Shown: positions 34,263-43,276, counted from the first letter of the stretch. The stretch is 64,000 nucleotides of DNA from JAJCYL01 sp963664285 (GCA_963664285.2 CAXXNX010000040.1:62001-126000); one strand, 5' to 3'. The notes: generated by a model not told the origin, from the letters alone. Numbers and translations: made by a program.

Positions 34263-34379
34263 TTATCCTTGTCTTTGCTTGAACTTAGGGTTCTTCTTAT
34301 TTATTACATAGACCTTACCTTTTCGGCGAACGATCTTGCAATCAATACTTCGTTTTTTTACGGATGCTCTTACTTTCAT
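34263..34379 (-). CDS. rpmJ: Ribosomal protein L36
   Basis: A 38-residue protein read directly from the sequence: MKVRASVKKRSIDCKIVRRK then GKVYVINKKNPKFKQRQG. It has one cysteine only, so it is the zinc-independent (C-minus) form. Its place between infA and rpsM is the usual one. Confidence 0.95.
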   Translation of the reverse strand: MKVRASVKKRSIDCKIVRRKGKVYVINKKNPKFKQRQG

Positions 34380-34492
34380 CTGTTTATAATTATTTTCGAT
34401 AGTCAGATGGAATCTCCATGTTAATAATCATCCTATTGAATTCATTACTTTAGTACATGTCGATTTCATGGCTCCTTATTTATAACCTGAAA

Positions 34493-34711
34493 TTATTTAT
34501 ATCTATAGGTAATTCTCCCTTTACTCAGATCATAGGGAGACATTTCCAATTTCACTTTATCTCCAGGTAAGATCTTAATATAATGCATCCTCATTTTTCC
34601 TGAGATATGCGCTATTACCCGGTGTCCATTTTCTAGCTCAACCCTGAACATGGCATTAGACAACGCATCTACGATTGTTCCGTCTTGTTCTATCGATGCC
34701 TGTTTTGCCAT
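34493..34711 (-). CDS. infA: Translation initiation factor IF-1
   Basis: 72 residues with an S1-like OB fold: IEQDGTIVDALSNAMFRVEL, IAHISGKMRMHYIKILPGDK, MSPYDLSKGRITYRYK. It blocks the ribosomal A site during initiation. The 113-base gap to rpmJ holds no gene. Confidence 0.96.
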   Translation of the reverse strand: MAKQASIEQDGTIVDALSNAMFRVELENGHRVIAHISGKMRMHYIKILPGDKVKLEMSPYDLSKGRITYRYK

Positions 34712-34719
34712 ACTGTTCC

Positions 34720-36036
34720 TTATGCTATTGCCGCCTGAGATCTACCCTTCACTCTACCTGACTTCATCATACCTTCGTAGTGTCTCATCAACAGATAACT
34801 TTCAATTTGTTGCAATGTGTCCAAAATGACACCCACCATGATCAATAACGACGTTCCGCCATAGAATTGGGAGAACTCCGTACTTACTCCTGCAATACTT
34901 GCAAAGGCCGGCATTATAGCCACAAGAGCCAGGAACAATGATCCGGGTAAGGTGATCTTTGTTAATACATTATCTATAAATTCTGAAGTTTGTTTGCCAG
35001 GCTTAATTCCTGGGATAAAACCTCCGTTTCGTTTCATGTCATCAGCAATTTGATTAGGATTAATGGTAATTGCTGTATAAAAAAAGGTGAACAAGATGAT
35101 CATAATGGCAAAAACTGTATTGTACTGCCAGGACTGAAAATCTGAAAAAGTAGTACCTATATACAACGCCACATCACTTGAGTCCGCCCATAAACCAGCA
35201 ATTAGCGCTGGCAGGAACATCAAGGACTGTGCAAATATTATGGGCATTACACCCGCAGCATTTACTTTAAGCGGAATATATTGCCTTTGACCGCCGTAAA
35301 CTTTATTGCCCACTACCTGTTTTGCATACTGGACAGGAATTCTTCTGATGGCCTGCGTTAGCATAACTACTCCCATCACTACAAAGAATAGTGCTACAAT
35401 CTCAATTACAAAAAATAGCGCTTGACTTAAACCTCTTGAAGCAGCCTCTAAGATAATACTCTGGGGGAATCTTGAAATGATCCCAATCATAATAAGCATG
35501 GAGATACCATTGCCAATTCCTCTGTCTGTAATCCGCTCACCAAGCCACATGCAGAAAATCGTCCCCGATGTAAGTATGATGATTGAAGACACATTAAATA
35601 AGAACAGATTATTAACCATTATGGCCTCTCTCGGGATAGTACCATTGATATAGGCGGAACCTTGAGCAATGGTAATGGCGATTGTCAAAACTCGTGTAAT
35701 CTGGTTTATTTTCTTCCGTCCACTGTCCCCTTCTTTCTGAAGCTTCTGGAAATAAGGAACAGCCACGGTTAGCAACTGCAATACGATTGATGCAGAGATG
35801 TATGGCATTATCCCCAAACCGAATATCGAAGCTCTCTGGAAGGCGCCCCCCAAAAACGTATCAAGCAATCCAAAGATTCCCTGCGCACTCCCGGCCAACA
35901 GGCTGGGATCAACCCCGGGTAAAACCACAAAGGAACCCAATCGAAATATAATTAACAGACCAACGGTGTTAAGAATCTTGATCTTTAGCTCCTCAATTGA
36001 GAAAATGTTCCGTATGGTGGTGAAGAATTTCTTCAT
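34720..36036 (-). CDS. secY: SecY, protein-conducting channel subunit
   Basis: 438 residues, ten transmembrane helices. Visible features: FRLGSFVVLPGVDPSLL, the helix-2 plug region GIFGLLDTFLGGAFQRAS with LGIMPYISASIVLQLL, ITDRGIGNGISMLIMIGIIS and ENTPNQIADD-like NPNQIADDMKRNGGFIPGI. Together with SecE it forms the translocon in the inner membrane. It follows rplO directly (no gap). Confidence 0.96.
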   Translation of the reverse strand: MKKFFTTIRNIFSIEELKIKILNTVGLLIIFRLGSFVVLPGVDPSLLAGSAQGIFGLLDTFLGGAFQRASIFGLGIMPYISASIVLQLLTVAVPYFQKLQKEGDSGRKKINQITRVLTIAITIAQGSAYINGTIPREAIMVNNLFLFNVSSIIILTSGTIFCMWLGERITDRGIGNGISMLIMIGIISRFPQSIILEAASRGLSQALFFVIEIVALFFVVMGVVMLTQAIRRIPVQYAKQVVGNKVYGGQRQYIPLKVNAAGVMPIIFAQSLMFLPALIAGLWADSSDVALYIGTTFSDFQSWQYNTVFAIMIILFTFFYTAITINPNQIADDMKRNGGFIPGIKPGKQTSEFIDNVLTKITLPGSLFLALVAIMPAFASIAGVSTEFSQFYGGTSLLIMVGVILDTLQQIESYLLMRHYEGMMKSGRVKGRSQAAIA

Positions 36037-36483
36037 TTAAAGTATTGTGACCGTACCACCTGCCTTTTCAATGGCTTCTTTAGCTGTTTTAGAAAAATAA
36101 TGGGCGCTCACATTTACCTTGGCCTTTAATTCTCCCCTTCCAAGAACCTTCACGGTATCTTTTTTACCGACAAGTCCATTTTCAATCAAAAGTTTAACAT
36201 CCACAACCTTTGCTTTAGAGGCATCCGTCAATGTCTGGATAGTATCCAGATTGATAGGTTTTGTCTCAATTCTACCTGGATTTTTAAAACCGAATTTGGG
36301 AACTCGTCTTTGAAGAGGCATTTGCCCTCCTTCAAATCCCCATTTTTTTGAGTAACCAGACCTGGACTGAGCGCCTTTATGACCTCGTGTTGAAGTCCCT
36401 CCTCTTCCAGACCCTTGACCTCGGCCAATCCTTTTCCTTGTTTTGATTGATCCTTCTGACGGTTTAAGAGTATTAAGCTTCAT
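36037..36483 (-). CDS. rplO: Ribosomal protein L15
   Basis: 148 residues; MKLNTLKPSEGSIKTRKRIG, GRGQGSGRGGTSTRGHKGAQ and GFEGGQMPLQRRVPKFGFKN are the family signatures of this glycine- and arginine-rich 23S rRNA binding protein. It ends where secY starts. Confidence 0.96.
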   Translation of the reverse strand: MKLNTLKPSEGSIKTRKRIGRGQGSGRGGTSTRGHKGAQSRSGYSKKWGFEGGQMPLQRRVPKFGFKNPGRIETKPINLDTIQTLTDASKAKVVDVKLLIENGLVGKKDTVKVLGRGELKAKVNVSAHYFSKTAKEAIEKAGGTVTIL

Positions 36484-36484
36484 A

Positions 36485-36670
36485 TTAAAGTTCCTTAACA
36501 GACACTAAGTGACTTACCTTGTTAATCATTCCTGCAACCTGGGGAGTTAGTTCCTTCTCAACCATTCTGTTCATCTTTCCCAAACCCAGGGCCTTGATGG
36601 TTAATTTCTGATCCACCGGACGTTTAATAGTGCTTCTTACCTGTGTAACTTGTACTTTTTTGAGCGCCAT
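36485..36670 (-). CDS. rpmD: Ribosomal protein L30
   Basis: 61 residues (ALKKVQVTQVRSTIKRPVDQ, LGLGKMNRMVEKELTPQVAG), one of the shorter L30 forms. Placed between rpsE and rplO as in most spc operons. Confidence 0.95.
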   Translation of the reverse strand: MALKKVQVTQVRSTIKRPVDQKLTIKALGLGKMNRMVEKELTPQVAGMINKVSHLVSVKEL

Positions 36671-36675
36671 TACTA

Positions 36676-37194
36676 TTAACCATTAAATACTTTATCTAAC
36701 TCTATCCCTCTTTGCTGCGCAATGGTAAAAGCATCTCTCATTTTACCTAGTGCATTAAAAGTGGCTTTTACAACGTTGTGCGGATTAGATGAACCTTTTG
36801 ACTTCGCCAGCACATCATGAATACCAGCACTCTCAAGTACCGCTCTCATCGCACCACCGGCAATTACACCGGTACCGGGAGCAGCGGGTTTGAGTAATAC
36901 GAACCCTCCGCCAAATTTCCCAATAGCTTCATGAGGTACAGTTCCCTTGAGAATAGGCACCTTAAAAAGATTCTTTTTAGCATCATCAATTCCTTTTGTG
37001 ATGGCATCCGTAACTTCGTTTGCCTTTCCCAAGCCGTAACCAACCACGCCCTTTTCATCCCCGACAACCACGATTGATGAGAAGCTGAATCTTCGACCAC
37101 CTTTAACAACTTTTGCAACCCTTTTAATGGCTACTACTCGCTCTTTCAGGTCGATTTCGCTTGCTTTTATTGATTTTATATTGCTCTGCGACAT
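36676..37194 (-). CDS. rpsE: Ribosomal protein S5
   Basis: 172 residues; the S5 double-stranded RNA-binding domain (LKERVVAIKRVAKVVKGGRR, FSFSSIVVVGDEKGVVGYGL) and the C-terminal IAGGAMRAVLESAGIHDVLA. S5 takes part in decoding accuracy and mRNA unwinding at the entry site. Confidence 0.96.
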   Translation of the reverse strand: MSQSNIKSIKASEIDLKERVVAIKRVAKVVKGGRRFSFSSIVVVGDEKGVVGYGLGKANEVTDAITKGIDDAKKNLFKVPILKGTVPHEAIGKFGGGFVLLKPAAPGTGVIAGGAMRAVLESAGIHDVLAKSKGSSNPHNVVKATFNALGKMRDAFTIAQQRGIELDKVFNG

Positions 37195-37198
37195 ATCC

Positions 37199-37549
37199 TT
37201 AAAATTTGAGTCCCCCTTCTCTGACCCCTTCGGCCAATGCCTTTACACGACCATGATAAGGGTACCCACCTCTATCAAATACTACAATTTCGATACCTAA
37301 CCCCTTTGCCTTCTCTGCCAATGTCTTGCCAACAGTCTTTGACACTTCAATGTTTCTCTTTCCATCTTGTCCAATTTCTCTTGAAGAGCTGTAGGTTAGT
37401 GTATTGCCATTTTGGTCGTCTATCAACTGAGCATAAATTCCTTTATTACTCTTGAATACTGATAACCTTGGTCTCTCAGAGCTACCAGAAATCTTTCTTC
37501 TAATACCTCTTCTTATTCTTAATCTTCTCGCTCTTTTGGAAATAGCCAT
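37199..37549 (-). CDS. rplR: Ribosomal protein L18
   Basis: 116 residues; MAISKRARRLRIRRGIRRKI, RLSVFKSNKGIYAQLIDDQN and FDRGGYPYHGRVKALAEGVR. It binds 5S rRNA. Confidence 0.96.
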   Translation of the reverse strand: MAISKRARRLRIRRGIRRKISGSSERPRLSVFKSNKGIYAQLIDDQNGNTLTYSSSREIGQDGKRNIEVSKTVGKTLAEKAKGLGIEIVVFDRGGYPYHGRVKALAEGVREGGLKF

Positions 37550-37561
37550 TTGACCTATCTA

Positions 37562-38116
37562 TTACTTAGCAGCAGCAGCTTTACCCGCTTTTCGCCTAAT
37601 ATGTTCACCTACAAACCTGACTCCCTTTCCTTTATAAGGTTCAACCTTTCTCAGGGATTTAATTTTTGCCGCCATTTGGCCAATCAACTGCTTATCAATA
37701 CTTTCCAACGTTACAATTGGGTTCTTACCTTTAGCTGTTTCAGCGGTCACCTTAATTTCAGGCGGGATCCCTACAAAAATGTTGTGTGAATACCCAAGAC
37801 TCAGCTCAAGTACATTATTTTGAGCAGTTGCCTTGTATCCCACACCCACTAACTCAAGTTCTTTCTTGTATCCATCACTAACACCAACAACCATATTGTT
37901 GATAAGTGACCGATATAAACCATGTAGTGCCTTGTGCCTTTTCTGATCAGTAGGTCTTTTAAGTTTTGCACCACCTTCTTCTATTTCCAATTCGAAATCC
38001 TGATCTATTACTTCGCTCAGCTCGCCTTTTGGTCCTTTTACCTTGACTTCACTTTTTTCGATCGCAATCGAAACGCCATTGGGGATTGTAATAATCTTGC
38101 TACCTATCCTTGACAT
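37562..38116 (-). CDS. rplF: Ribosomal protein L6
   Basis: 184 residues with two related domains; MSRIGSKIITIPNGVSIAIE and the C-terminal signature VEPYKGKGVRFVGEHIRRKA. It lies near the GTPase-associated centre of the large subunit. Confidence 0.96.
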   Translation of the reverse strand: MSRIGSKIITIPNGVSIAIEKSEVKVKGPKGELSEVIDQDFELEIEEGGAKLKRPTDQKRHKALHGLYRSLINNMVVGVSDGYKKELELVGVGYKATAQNNVLELSLGYSHNIFVGIPPEIKVTAETAKGKNPIVTLESIDKQLIGQMAAKIKSLRKVEPYKGKGVRFVGEHIRRKAGKAAAAK

Positions 38117-38128
38117 CTTATTGGTCTC

Positions 38129-38527
38129 TTAATAAACGTAACACAGAACTTCACCTCCAATATTCAGATTCTTGGCCTCTTTATTGGTCATTACACCTTG
38201 AGAGGTAGAAAGAATCGCAATGCCCAACCCGTTTAAAACACGAGGAAGTGCATCCGCTTTGACATACTTTCTTAAACCTGGTTTGCTGATCCTTTGTAAT
38301 TTTTCAATAGCCGGTCTTTTACTAGTTAGGTCATATTTCAAGGCAATTTTTATCGTCCCCTGCGGGCCTTCATCAACGAATTTATACCCTCGTATGTACC
38401 CTTTTTCCCGCATCACTTTAGTAATCTCTTTCTTGAGATTAGACGCGGGAATTTCAACCACGCGATGGTTCGCACTAATTGCGTTTCTTACCCTAGTTAA
38501 ATAGTCTGAAATCGGATCAGTTACCAT
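38129..38527 (-). CDS. rpsH: Ribosomal protein S8
   Basis: 132 residues; DPISDYLTRVRNAISANHRV and the C-terminal GLGIAILSTSQGVMTNKEAK, the S8 signature. S8 binds the central domain of 16S rRNA and in E. coli represses the spc operon. An 80-base gap to rpsN carries a possible internal promoter. Confidence 0.96.
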   Translation of the reverse strand: MVTDPISDYLTRVRNAISANHRVVEIPASNLKKEITKVMREKGYIRGYKFVDEGPQGTIKIALKYDLTSKRPAIEKLQRISKPGLRKYVKADALPRVLNGLGIAILSTSQGVMTNKEAKNLNIGGEVLCYVY

Positions 38528-38567
38528 ATTTACATAAAAAATTTAACCCCGCCTAAAAACAGGGCTG

Positions 38568-38575
38568 CAAAGTTA
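38568..38575 (-). promoter_or_regulatory. Possible internal promoter between rpsN and rpsH (-7 box)
   Basis: On the minus strand TAACTTTG matches the Bacteroidota -7 consensus TAnnTTTG and is followed by GCAG as in the better promoters here. The -33 side is only T-rich (no clear TTTG), so the site is weak evidence. It lies in the largest gap (80 bases) within the spc operon. Confidence 0.4.
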
Positions 38576-38607
38576 ATTAAATTACACTATTATAAAAGGT
38601 TCTTAAC

Positions 38608-38877
38608 CTACCAACTGGCCTTAGTTACACCCGGAATTTTCCCATCGGAAGCCATCTCACGAAATGTAACCCTCGAAATCCCAAACTTCCTCATATAGCC
38701 CTTGGGCCTACCCGTTAATTTGCACCTGTTGTGCAAACGAACAGGGGATGCGTTCCTGGGGAGCTTATCCAAACCTTCATAATCACAAGCCTCTTTTAAG
38801 GCTTTTCTTTTTTCCGCGTACCTGGCAACTAGTCGTTCTCTCTTTCTTTCCCTTGCTATTAATGATTTCCTTGCCAT
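38608..38877 (-). CDS. rpsN: Ribosomal protein S14
   Basis: 89 residues from MARKSLIARERKRERLVARY; the first 11 codons of the longer frame overlap rplE and are not family-like. Signature: RCKLTGRPKGYMRKFGISRV. The CxxC zinc motif is absent, so it is the long zinc-independent form. Confidence 0.95.
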   Translation of the reverse strand: MARKSLIARERKRERLVARYAEKRKALKEACDYEGLDKLPRNASPVRLHNRCKLTGRPKGYMRKFGISRVTFREMASDGKIPGVTKASW

Positions 38878-38881
38878 ATTC

Positions 38882-39433
38882 TTAGTTTTTGGATACGAAT
38901 GGCATCCCAAATGCTTTCAACAATTCAAGACTTTCTTCGTCCGTCTTAGCTGTGGTCACAAACGTAATATCCATTCCTGAAATCCTATTAATTTTATCAA
39001 TACTAATCTCAGGGAATATGATCTGCTCCTGAACCCCCATTGAGTAGTTACCTCTACCATCAAAACCTTTGATCTTTAGACCTCTGAAGTCACGTACCCT
39101 CGGAAGTGCTACTGTCATTAACCGATCCAGGAATTCATACATCTTATCTTTTCTCAAAGTCACCCTGGCTCCGATTGGCATACCTTCTCTCAGTTTAAAG
39201 TTGGATACTGAGATCTTTGCCTTAGTTTCAACAGCTCTCTGCCCCACAATTTGGGTAAGCTCTTCAACTCCTACATCAACTAGCTTCTTATCAGTCACAG
39301 TATCACCAATACCTCTATTAATACAGATTTTACTGATCTTGGGTACTTCCATAACTGAAGAGTATGAAAATTTCTCCATCAATAGAGAAATTATCTCGCT
39401 ATGATATTTTTCCTTTAACCTTGGACTAGCCAT
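38882..39433 (-). CDS. rplE: Ribosomal protein L5
   Basis: 183 residues from MASPRLKEKYHSEIISLLME; the 18 codons before it overlap rplX and are not part of L5. Signatures: VPKISKICINRGIGDTVTDK, MPIGARVTLRKDKMYEFLDR and DFRGLKIKGFDGRGNYSMGV. It binds 5S rRNA and contacts the P-site tRNA. The start overlaps the rplX stop by 8 bases. Confidence 0.95.
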   Translation of the reverse strand: MASPRLKEKYHSEIISLLMEKFSYSSVMEVPKISKICINRGIGDTVTDKKLVDVGVEELTQIVGQRAVETKAKISVSNFKLREGMPIGARVTLRKDKMYEFLDRLMTVALPRVRDFRGLKIKGFDGRGNYSMGVQEQIIFPEISIDKINRISGMDITFVTTAKTDEESLELLKAFGMPFVSKN

Positions 39434-39761
39434 TTGTAATGAATTCTCCGGTTTTTTTAGAATATCTCTGAAGTTTACCCTTGTCATTTAATTTTCTGCC
39501 AATCCTGGTTGGTTCTCCTGATGAAGGATCTACAACCATTAATTTGCTTAAATGAACAGGTGCTTCCTGCTTATTGATTCCACCTTCAGGATTGTTAGCA
39601 GACGGTTTAACATGCTTGAAAACCATGTTAGCGCCTTCAACAATCGCTTTGTAGTCTTCAGTATACACATCAAGAACTTTTCCAATCTTTCCCCGGCTGT
39701 TGCCTGACAACACTTTAACAGTGTCCCCTTTTCTGATATGTAGTTTAATTTTCTTAGTCAT
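39426..39761 (-). CDS. rplX: Ribosomal protein L24
   Basis: 111 residues; the KOW motif KGDTVKVLSGNSRGKIGKVL and GGINKQEAPVHLSKLMVVDP. It is an assembly-initiating protein that binds the 5' part of 23S rRNA. Confidence 0.95.
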   Translation of the reverse strand: MTKKIKLHIRKGDTVKVLSGNSRGKIGKVLDVYTEDYKAIVEGANMVFKHVKPSANNPEGGINKQEAPVHLSKLMVVDPSSGEPTRIGRKLNDKGKLQRYSKKTGEFITNG

Positions 39762-39763
39762 GA

Positions 39764-40132
39764 TTACAATACTTCAGGAGCTAATGAAACTATTTTCATA
39801 AACTGTTTTTCCCTCAATTCTCTGGCCACTGGTCCAAATATCCTTGTTCCACTTGGTTCACTCTGCTCATTAAGAAGAACTGCCGCATTATCTTCAAATC
39901 GGATATATGAACCATCTTTCCTACGAACTTCTTTTTTCGTTCTCACTACCACAGCCTGAGAAACAGTTCCTTTCTTGACCGCACTAGAGGAAACAGCCGA
40001 TTTAACTGAAACAACAATCTTATCACCTACTGATGCATAGCGTCTTTTGGTTCCACCCAGAACTCTTATGCAAAGCACTTCTTTTGCTCCACTATTATCT
40101 GCTACATTTAACCTTGTCTCTTGCTGAATCAT
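39764..40132 (-). CDS. rplN: Ribosomal protein L14
   Basis: 122 residues; MIQQETRLNVADNSGAKEVL, CIRVLGGTKRRYASVGDKIV and EPSGTRIFGPVARELREKQF. It forms part of an intersubunit bridge. Confidence 0.97.
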   Translation of the reverse strand: MIQQETRLNVADNSGAKEVLCIRVLGGTKRRYASVGDKIVVSVKSAVSSSAVKKGTVSQAVVVRTKKEVRRKDGSYIRFEDNAAVLLNEQSEPSGTRIFGPVARELREKQFMKIVSLAPEVL

Positions 40133-40134
40133 TA

Positions 40135-40389
40135 TTACTTAGCTCTTTCAATTACTTCAACCAATCTCCATCTCTTGGTTTTACTCAAAGGACGTGTTTC
40201 CATAATCCTTACAGTATCCCCAACATGACCATCATTCTTAACATCATGGGCATGAAACTTTTTATACTTTTTGATGAATTTACCGTAAACAGCATGTTTC
40301 ATCTTCCTCTCCACAGTAACGGTGATCGTCTTGTCCATTTTGTCGCTGACAATGATCCCAACTCGTTCCTTTCTTAAATTTCCTTCCAT
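40135..40389 (-). CDS. rpsQ: Ribosomal protein S17
   Basis: 84 residues with an OB fold; RKERVGIIVSDKMDKTITVT and the signature VGDTVRIMETRPLSKTKRWR. It binds 16S rRNA of the 5' domain. Confidence 0.96.
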   Translation of the reverse strand: MEGNLRKERVGIIVSDKMDKTITVTVERKMKHAVYGKFIKKYKKFHAHDVKNDGHVGDTVRIMETRPLSKTKRWRLVEVIERAK

Positions 40390-40390
40390 G

Positions 40391-40591
40391 TTAAGAATCA
40401 GTTTGTGTGTCTTTTAATGTTATCTGAGTAAGAATCCTCGCAATTGTTTTTTTCGAATGCTTAATTTTCATAGGATTCTCAATCGGGGTGATGGCATGAG
40501 CAAACTTCAGTTTTTGAAGAGTGTCTCTTTCTTCATTTAATCGACCCCTTAACTCATCCATTGTCAAAGACTGCAATTCTGTGTTTTTCAT
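40391..40591 (-). CDS. rpmC: Ribosomal protein L29
   Basis: 66 residues, two helices: LQSLTMDELRGRLNEERDTL and ENPMKIKHSKKTIARILTQI. It lies beside the exit tunnel, near the trigger-factor and SRP docking site. Confidence 0.95.
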   Translation of the reverse strand: MKNTELQSLTMDELRGRLNEERDTLQKLKFAHAITPIENPMKIKHSKKTIARILTQITLKDTQTDS

Positions 40592-40594
40592 AGT

Positions 40595-41020
40595 CTATTG
40601 AATGTCTTGATAATCCCTTCTTTTAATGAACTTCGTTTTGATAGGTAGCTTCTGAGAAGCCAATCTCAAGGCTTCTGAAGAAAGCTTAATATCAAGTCCT
40701 GATGTCTCAAAAAGTATTGTGCCCGGTTTTACCACTGCTACCCAATATTCAGGAGCGCCTTTCCCTTTTCCCATTCTCACTTCCGCCGGCTTTTTAGTAA
40801 TTGGCTTATCCGGAAAAACCCGAATCCAAACTTCACCTTCTCTTTTCATAGCCCTAGTTACTGCGATTCTAGCCGCTTCCAATTGACGGCTAGTAATCCA
40901 ACCTGGCTCTAATGCTTTTATTCCAAAAGTCCCAAAGGCCAGTTCATAGCCACGTTGAGCTATTCCTTTAACCCTGCCTTTCTGCTGTCTTCTGAATTTT
41001 GTTCTTTTCGGTTGTAGCAT
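40595..41020 (-). CDS. rplP: Ribosomal protein L16
   Basis: 141 residues; MLQPKRTKFRRQQKGRVKGI, GWITSRQLEAARIAVTRAMK and RMGKGKGAPEYWVAVVKPGT. L16 helps organise the peptidyl-transferase centre and A-site tRNA. Confidence 0.97.
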   Translation of the reverse strand: MLQPKRTKFRRQQKGRVKGIAQRGYELAFGTFGIKALEPGWITSRQLEAARIAVTRAMKREGEVWIRVFPDKPITKKPAEVRMGKGKGAPEYWVAVVKPGTILFETSGLDIKLSSEALRLASQKLPIKTKFIKRRDYQDIQ

Positions 41021-41051
41021 CCTACTAGGTCTTTCCTATTTGTTTCAACAA

Positions 41052-41759
41052 TTACTTTCTCTTCTTCCTTCTTAGCGACCGACCCGGCCCCTGGTTATCG
41101 CTAACCATCCCAACGTTTGGCGACAAGTCTCGCTTACCAAAAATCTCTCCTTTAAAGATCCACACTTTAATGCCAATCTTACCATACACAGTATCAGCCT
41201 CACCAATGGCATAATCAATATCAGCTCTTAAGGTATGAAGTGGAATTCTTCCCTCCTTATATTGCTCAGTTCTTGCCATTTCAGCACCACCTAATCTTCC
41301 GGAAGCTTTGATTTTTATTCCTTCTGCACCCACTCTCATTGACGAGGCAATAGCCTGCTTCATTGCTCTACGATAAGAGATTCGAGCTTTTAGCTGCTGA
41401 GCAATTGATTGAGCAACTAGTTTTGCATCTAGCTCTGGTCGCTTTATTTCAAAAATGTTAATCTGTAAATCCTTACCCGTGATTTTCTTTAACTCCTCCT
41501 TGATCTTATCTATCTCGGTTCCACCTTTACCTATCACAACTCCGGGTCTGGCCGTATGTACCGTCAGGGTAATTCTTTTAATGGTACGTTCGATGATTAC
41601 TCTTGCAATTCCTCCCTTGGGAATTCTTGCCTGGACATAGTTTCTGATCTTATGATCCTCAACCAGCTTATCTGGAAATGTCTTTCCACCGTACCAATTG
41701 GAATCCCAACCTTTTACGATTCCTAACCTGAACCCTACCGGATTTACTTTTTGTCCCAT
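41052..41759 (-). CDS. rpsC: Ribosomal protein S3
   Basis: 235 residues from MGQKVNPVGFRLGIVKGWDS; the 25 codons before it (a leucine-lysine run) overlap rplV and are not S3. KH domain: PGVVIGKGGTEIDKIKEELK; C-terminal AEMARTEQYKEGRIPLHTLR. S3 lines the mRNA entry tunnel. Confidence 0.96.
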   Translation of the reverse strand: MGQKVNPVGFRLGIVKGWDSNWYGGKTFPDKLVEDHKIRNYVQARIPKGGIARVIIERTIKRITLTVHTARPGVVIGKGGTEIDKIKEELKKITGKDLQINIFEIKRPELDAKLVAQSIAQQLKARISYRRAMKQAIASSMRVGAEGIKIKASGRLGGAEMARTEQYKEGRIPLHTLRADIDYAIGEADTVYGKIGIKVWIFKGEIFGKRDLSPNVGMVSDNQGPGRSLRRKKRK

Positions 41760-41760
41760 A

Positions 41761-42162
41761 TTAAGACTTTTCTTCAGTTTTTTCTTCAGTAACAGTTGTC
41801 TCAGCTTCAGGAGCACTAGCATTAAGATTGTCAATTACCATAGTAACATGGTTAGACCTCTTTCTAATTCTATGAGCCCTTCCTTGAGGTGCAGTCCTGA
41901 TCCTTTTCAGCATCCTACCGCTATCAACAAAAATTTCTTTTATAAATAAGTCTGCGTCCTCCAACTTTACGTCTTCATTTTTCAGCTGCCAGTTAGCTAT
42001 AGCAGATAGTATAAGTTTCTCCAGCTTTCCAGCGCCCTGGTTTGCTTCAAATTTCAAAACTGTAAGCGCCTTATTGACTCGCTCCCCTCTGATCAGATCT
42101 ACTACTAGCCTCATTTTTCGAGGTGACGTGGGCACATTTTTCAATCTTGCTAATGCTTCCAT
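41761..42162 (-). CDS. rplV: Ribosomal protein L22
   Basis: 133 residues; PTSPRKMRLVVDLIRGERVN and the tunnel loop region MLKRIRTAPQGRAHRIRKRS. A Thr/Glu-rich C-terminal tail (PEAETTVTEEKTEEKS) extends beyond the usual length, as in other members of this phylum. The stop lies one base before the rpsC start. Confidence 0.96.
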   Translation of the reverse strand: MEALARLKNVPTSPRKMRLVVDLIRGERVNKALTVLKFEANQGAGKLEKLILSAIANWQLKNEDVKLEDADLFIKEIFVDSGRMLKRIRTAPQGRAHRIRKRSNHVTMVIDNLNASAPEAETTVTEEKTEEKS

Positions 42163-42164
42163 TT

Positions 42165-42437
42165 TTACCTTTTGTCCTTTTTGCCGGTATGTCCTCTAAA
42201 ATTCCTTGTGGGAGCAAACTCACCAAGTTTATGTCCAACCATATTTTCAGTGACATACACAGGAATAAACTTATTACCATTGTGAACAGCAAAAGTATGC
42301 CCGACGAAATCGGGTGAGATCATAGATCTCCTAGACCAAGTTTTGATCACAGACTTCTTGCCCGAGTCATTTATTCCAGCAACCTTGTTCTCTAATCTGA
42401 AATCTATATATGGACCTTTCTTTAAAGACCTAGCCAT
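42165..42437 (-). CDS. rpsS: Ribosomal protein S19
   Basis: 90 residues; MARSLKKGPYIDFRLENKVA, MISPDFVGHTFAVHNGNKFI and VGHKLGEFAPTRNFRGHTGK. It sits in the small-subunit head and contacts S13. Confidence 0.97.
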   Translation of the reverse strand: MARSLKKGPYIDFRLENKVAGINDSGKKSVIKTWSRRSMISPDFVGHTFAVHNGNKFIPVYVTENMVGHKLGEFAPTRNFRGHTGKKDKR

Positions 42438-42444
42438 CTTTCAA

Positions 42445-43266
42445 TTATTTTCTCTTACTAATAATCAATTTGTCTGAATACTTCTTTACTGATCTAGTTT
42501 TTTGTCCCTTGGCGTACACACCATTTCTTGACCGTGGGTGACCACCAGAAGCACGACCTTCACCGCCACCCATGGGGTGATCAACCGGGTTCATAGCCAC
42601 TCCTCTAACTCTCGGCCTGTTACCCAACCATCTGTTTCTTCCGGCTTTCCCTAGTCTGATACTCATATGGTCAGAATTAGAAACAGTACCAATGGTTGCC
42701 AAGCAGGTTACTAGTACCATCCTCATCTCACCTGATGGCAATTTCAAACTTGCATATTTGCTTTCTCTGGCAACTAATTGTGCATATGAACCAGCACTAC
42801 GTGCAATAGCGCCACCTTTACCTGGTTTTAATTCAATATTGTGAACTATCGTACCTACCGGTATTTTACTTAACGGGAGTGTATTACCCACTTCGGGTGC
42901 CGCCTTCTCACCAGAAATGATCACCTGATCAACTTTCAAGCCCTCCGGAGCAAGAATGTATCTCTTTTCTCCGTCCTTATAGTATATCTTAGCAATTCTC
43001 GCAGATCTGTTAGGATCATATTCAACTGACTTGACAACTCCAGGAATATCGAATTTATTCCTCTTGAAATCAATATCACGCAATCTCTTCTTATGACCTC
43101 CCCCGATATTTCGGACAGTCATTTTCCCCTTATTATTTCTTCCTCCACTACGATGATGACCTTTCAATAAAGATTTCTCCGGTGTGCTTTCAGTAATGGC
43201 TGCAAAATCGGGCGCCATTCTGAAACGCTGTCCTGGAGTGGTTGGTTTTAATTTTTTTACGCCCAT
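42445..43266 (-). CDS. rplB: Ribosomal protein L2
   Basis: 273 residues from MGVKKLKPTTPGQRFRMAPD. Signatures: KGHHRSGGRNNKGKMTVRNI, GGHKKRLRDIDFKRNKFDIP and the peptidyl-transferase-proximal RGVAMNPVDHPMGGGEGRAS with the conserved His. The start precedes a better family match than the ATG eleven codons upstream. Confidence 0.97.
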   Translation of the reverse strand: MGVKKLKPTTPGQRFRMAPDFAAITESTPEKSLLKGHHRSGGRNNKGKMTVRNIGGGHKKRLRDIDFKRNKFDIPGVVKSVEYDPNRSARIAKIYYKDGEKRYILAPEGLKVDQVIISGEKAAPEVGNTLPLSKIPVGTIVHNIELKPGKGGAIARSAGSYAQLVARESKYASLKLPSGEMRMVLVTCLATIGTVSNSDHMSIRLGKAGRNRWLGNRPRVRGVAMNPVDHPMGGGEGRASGGHPRSRNGVYAKGQKTRSVKKYSDKLIISKRK

Positions 43267-43276
43267 TGCTCTCTCA

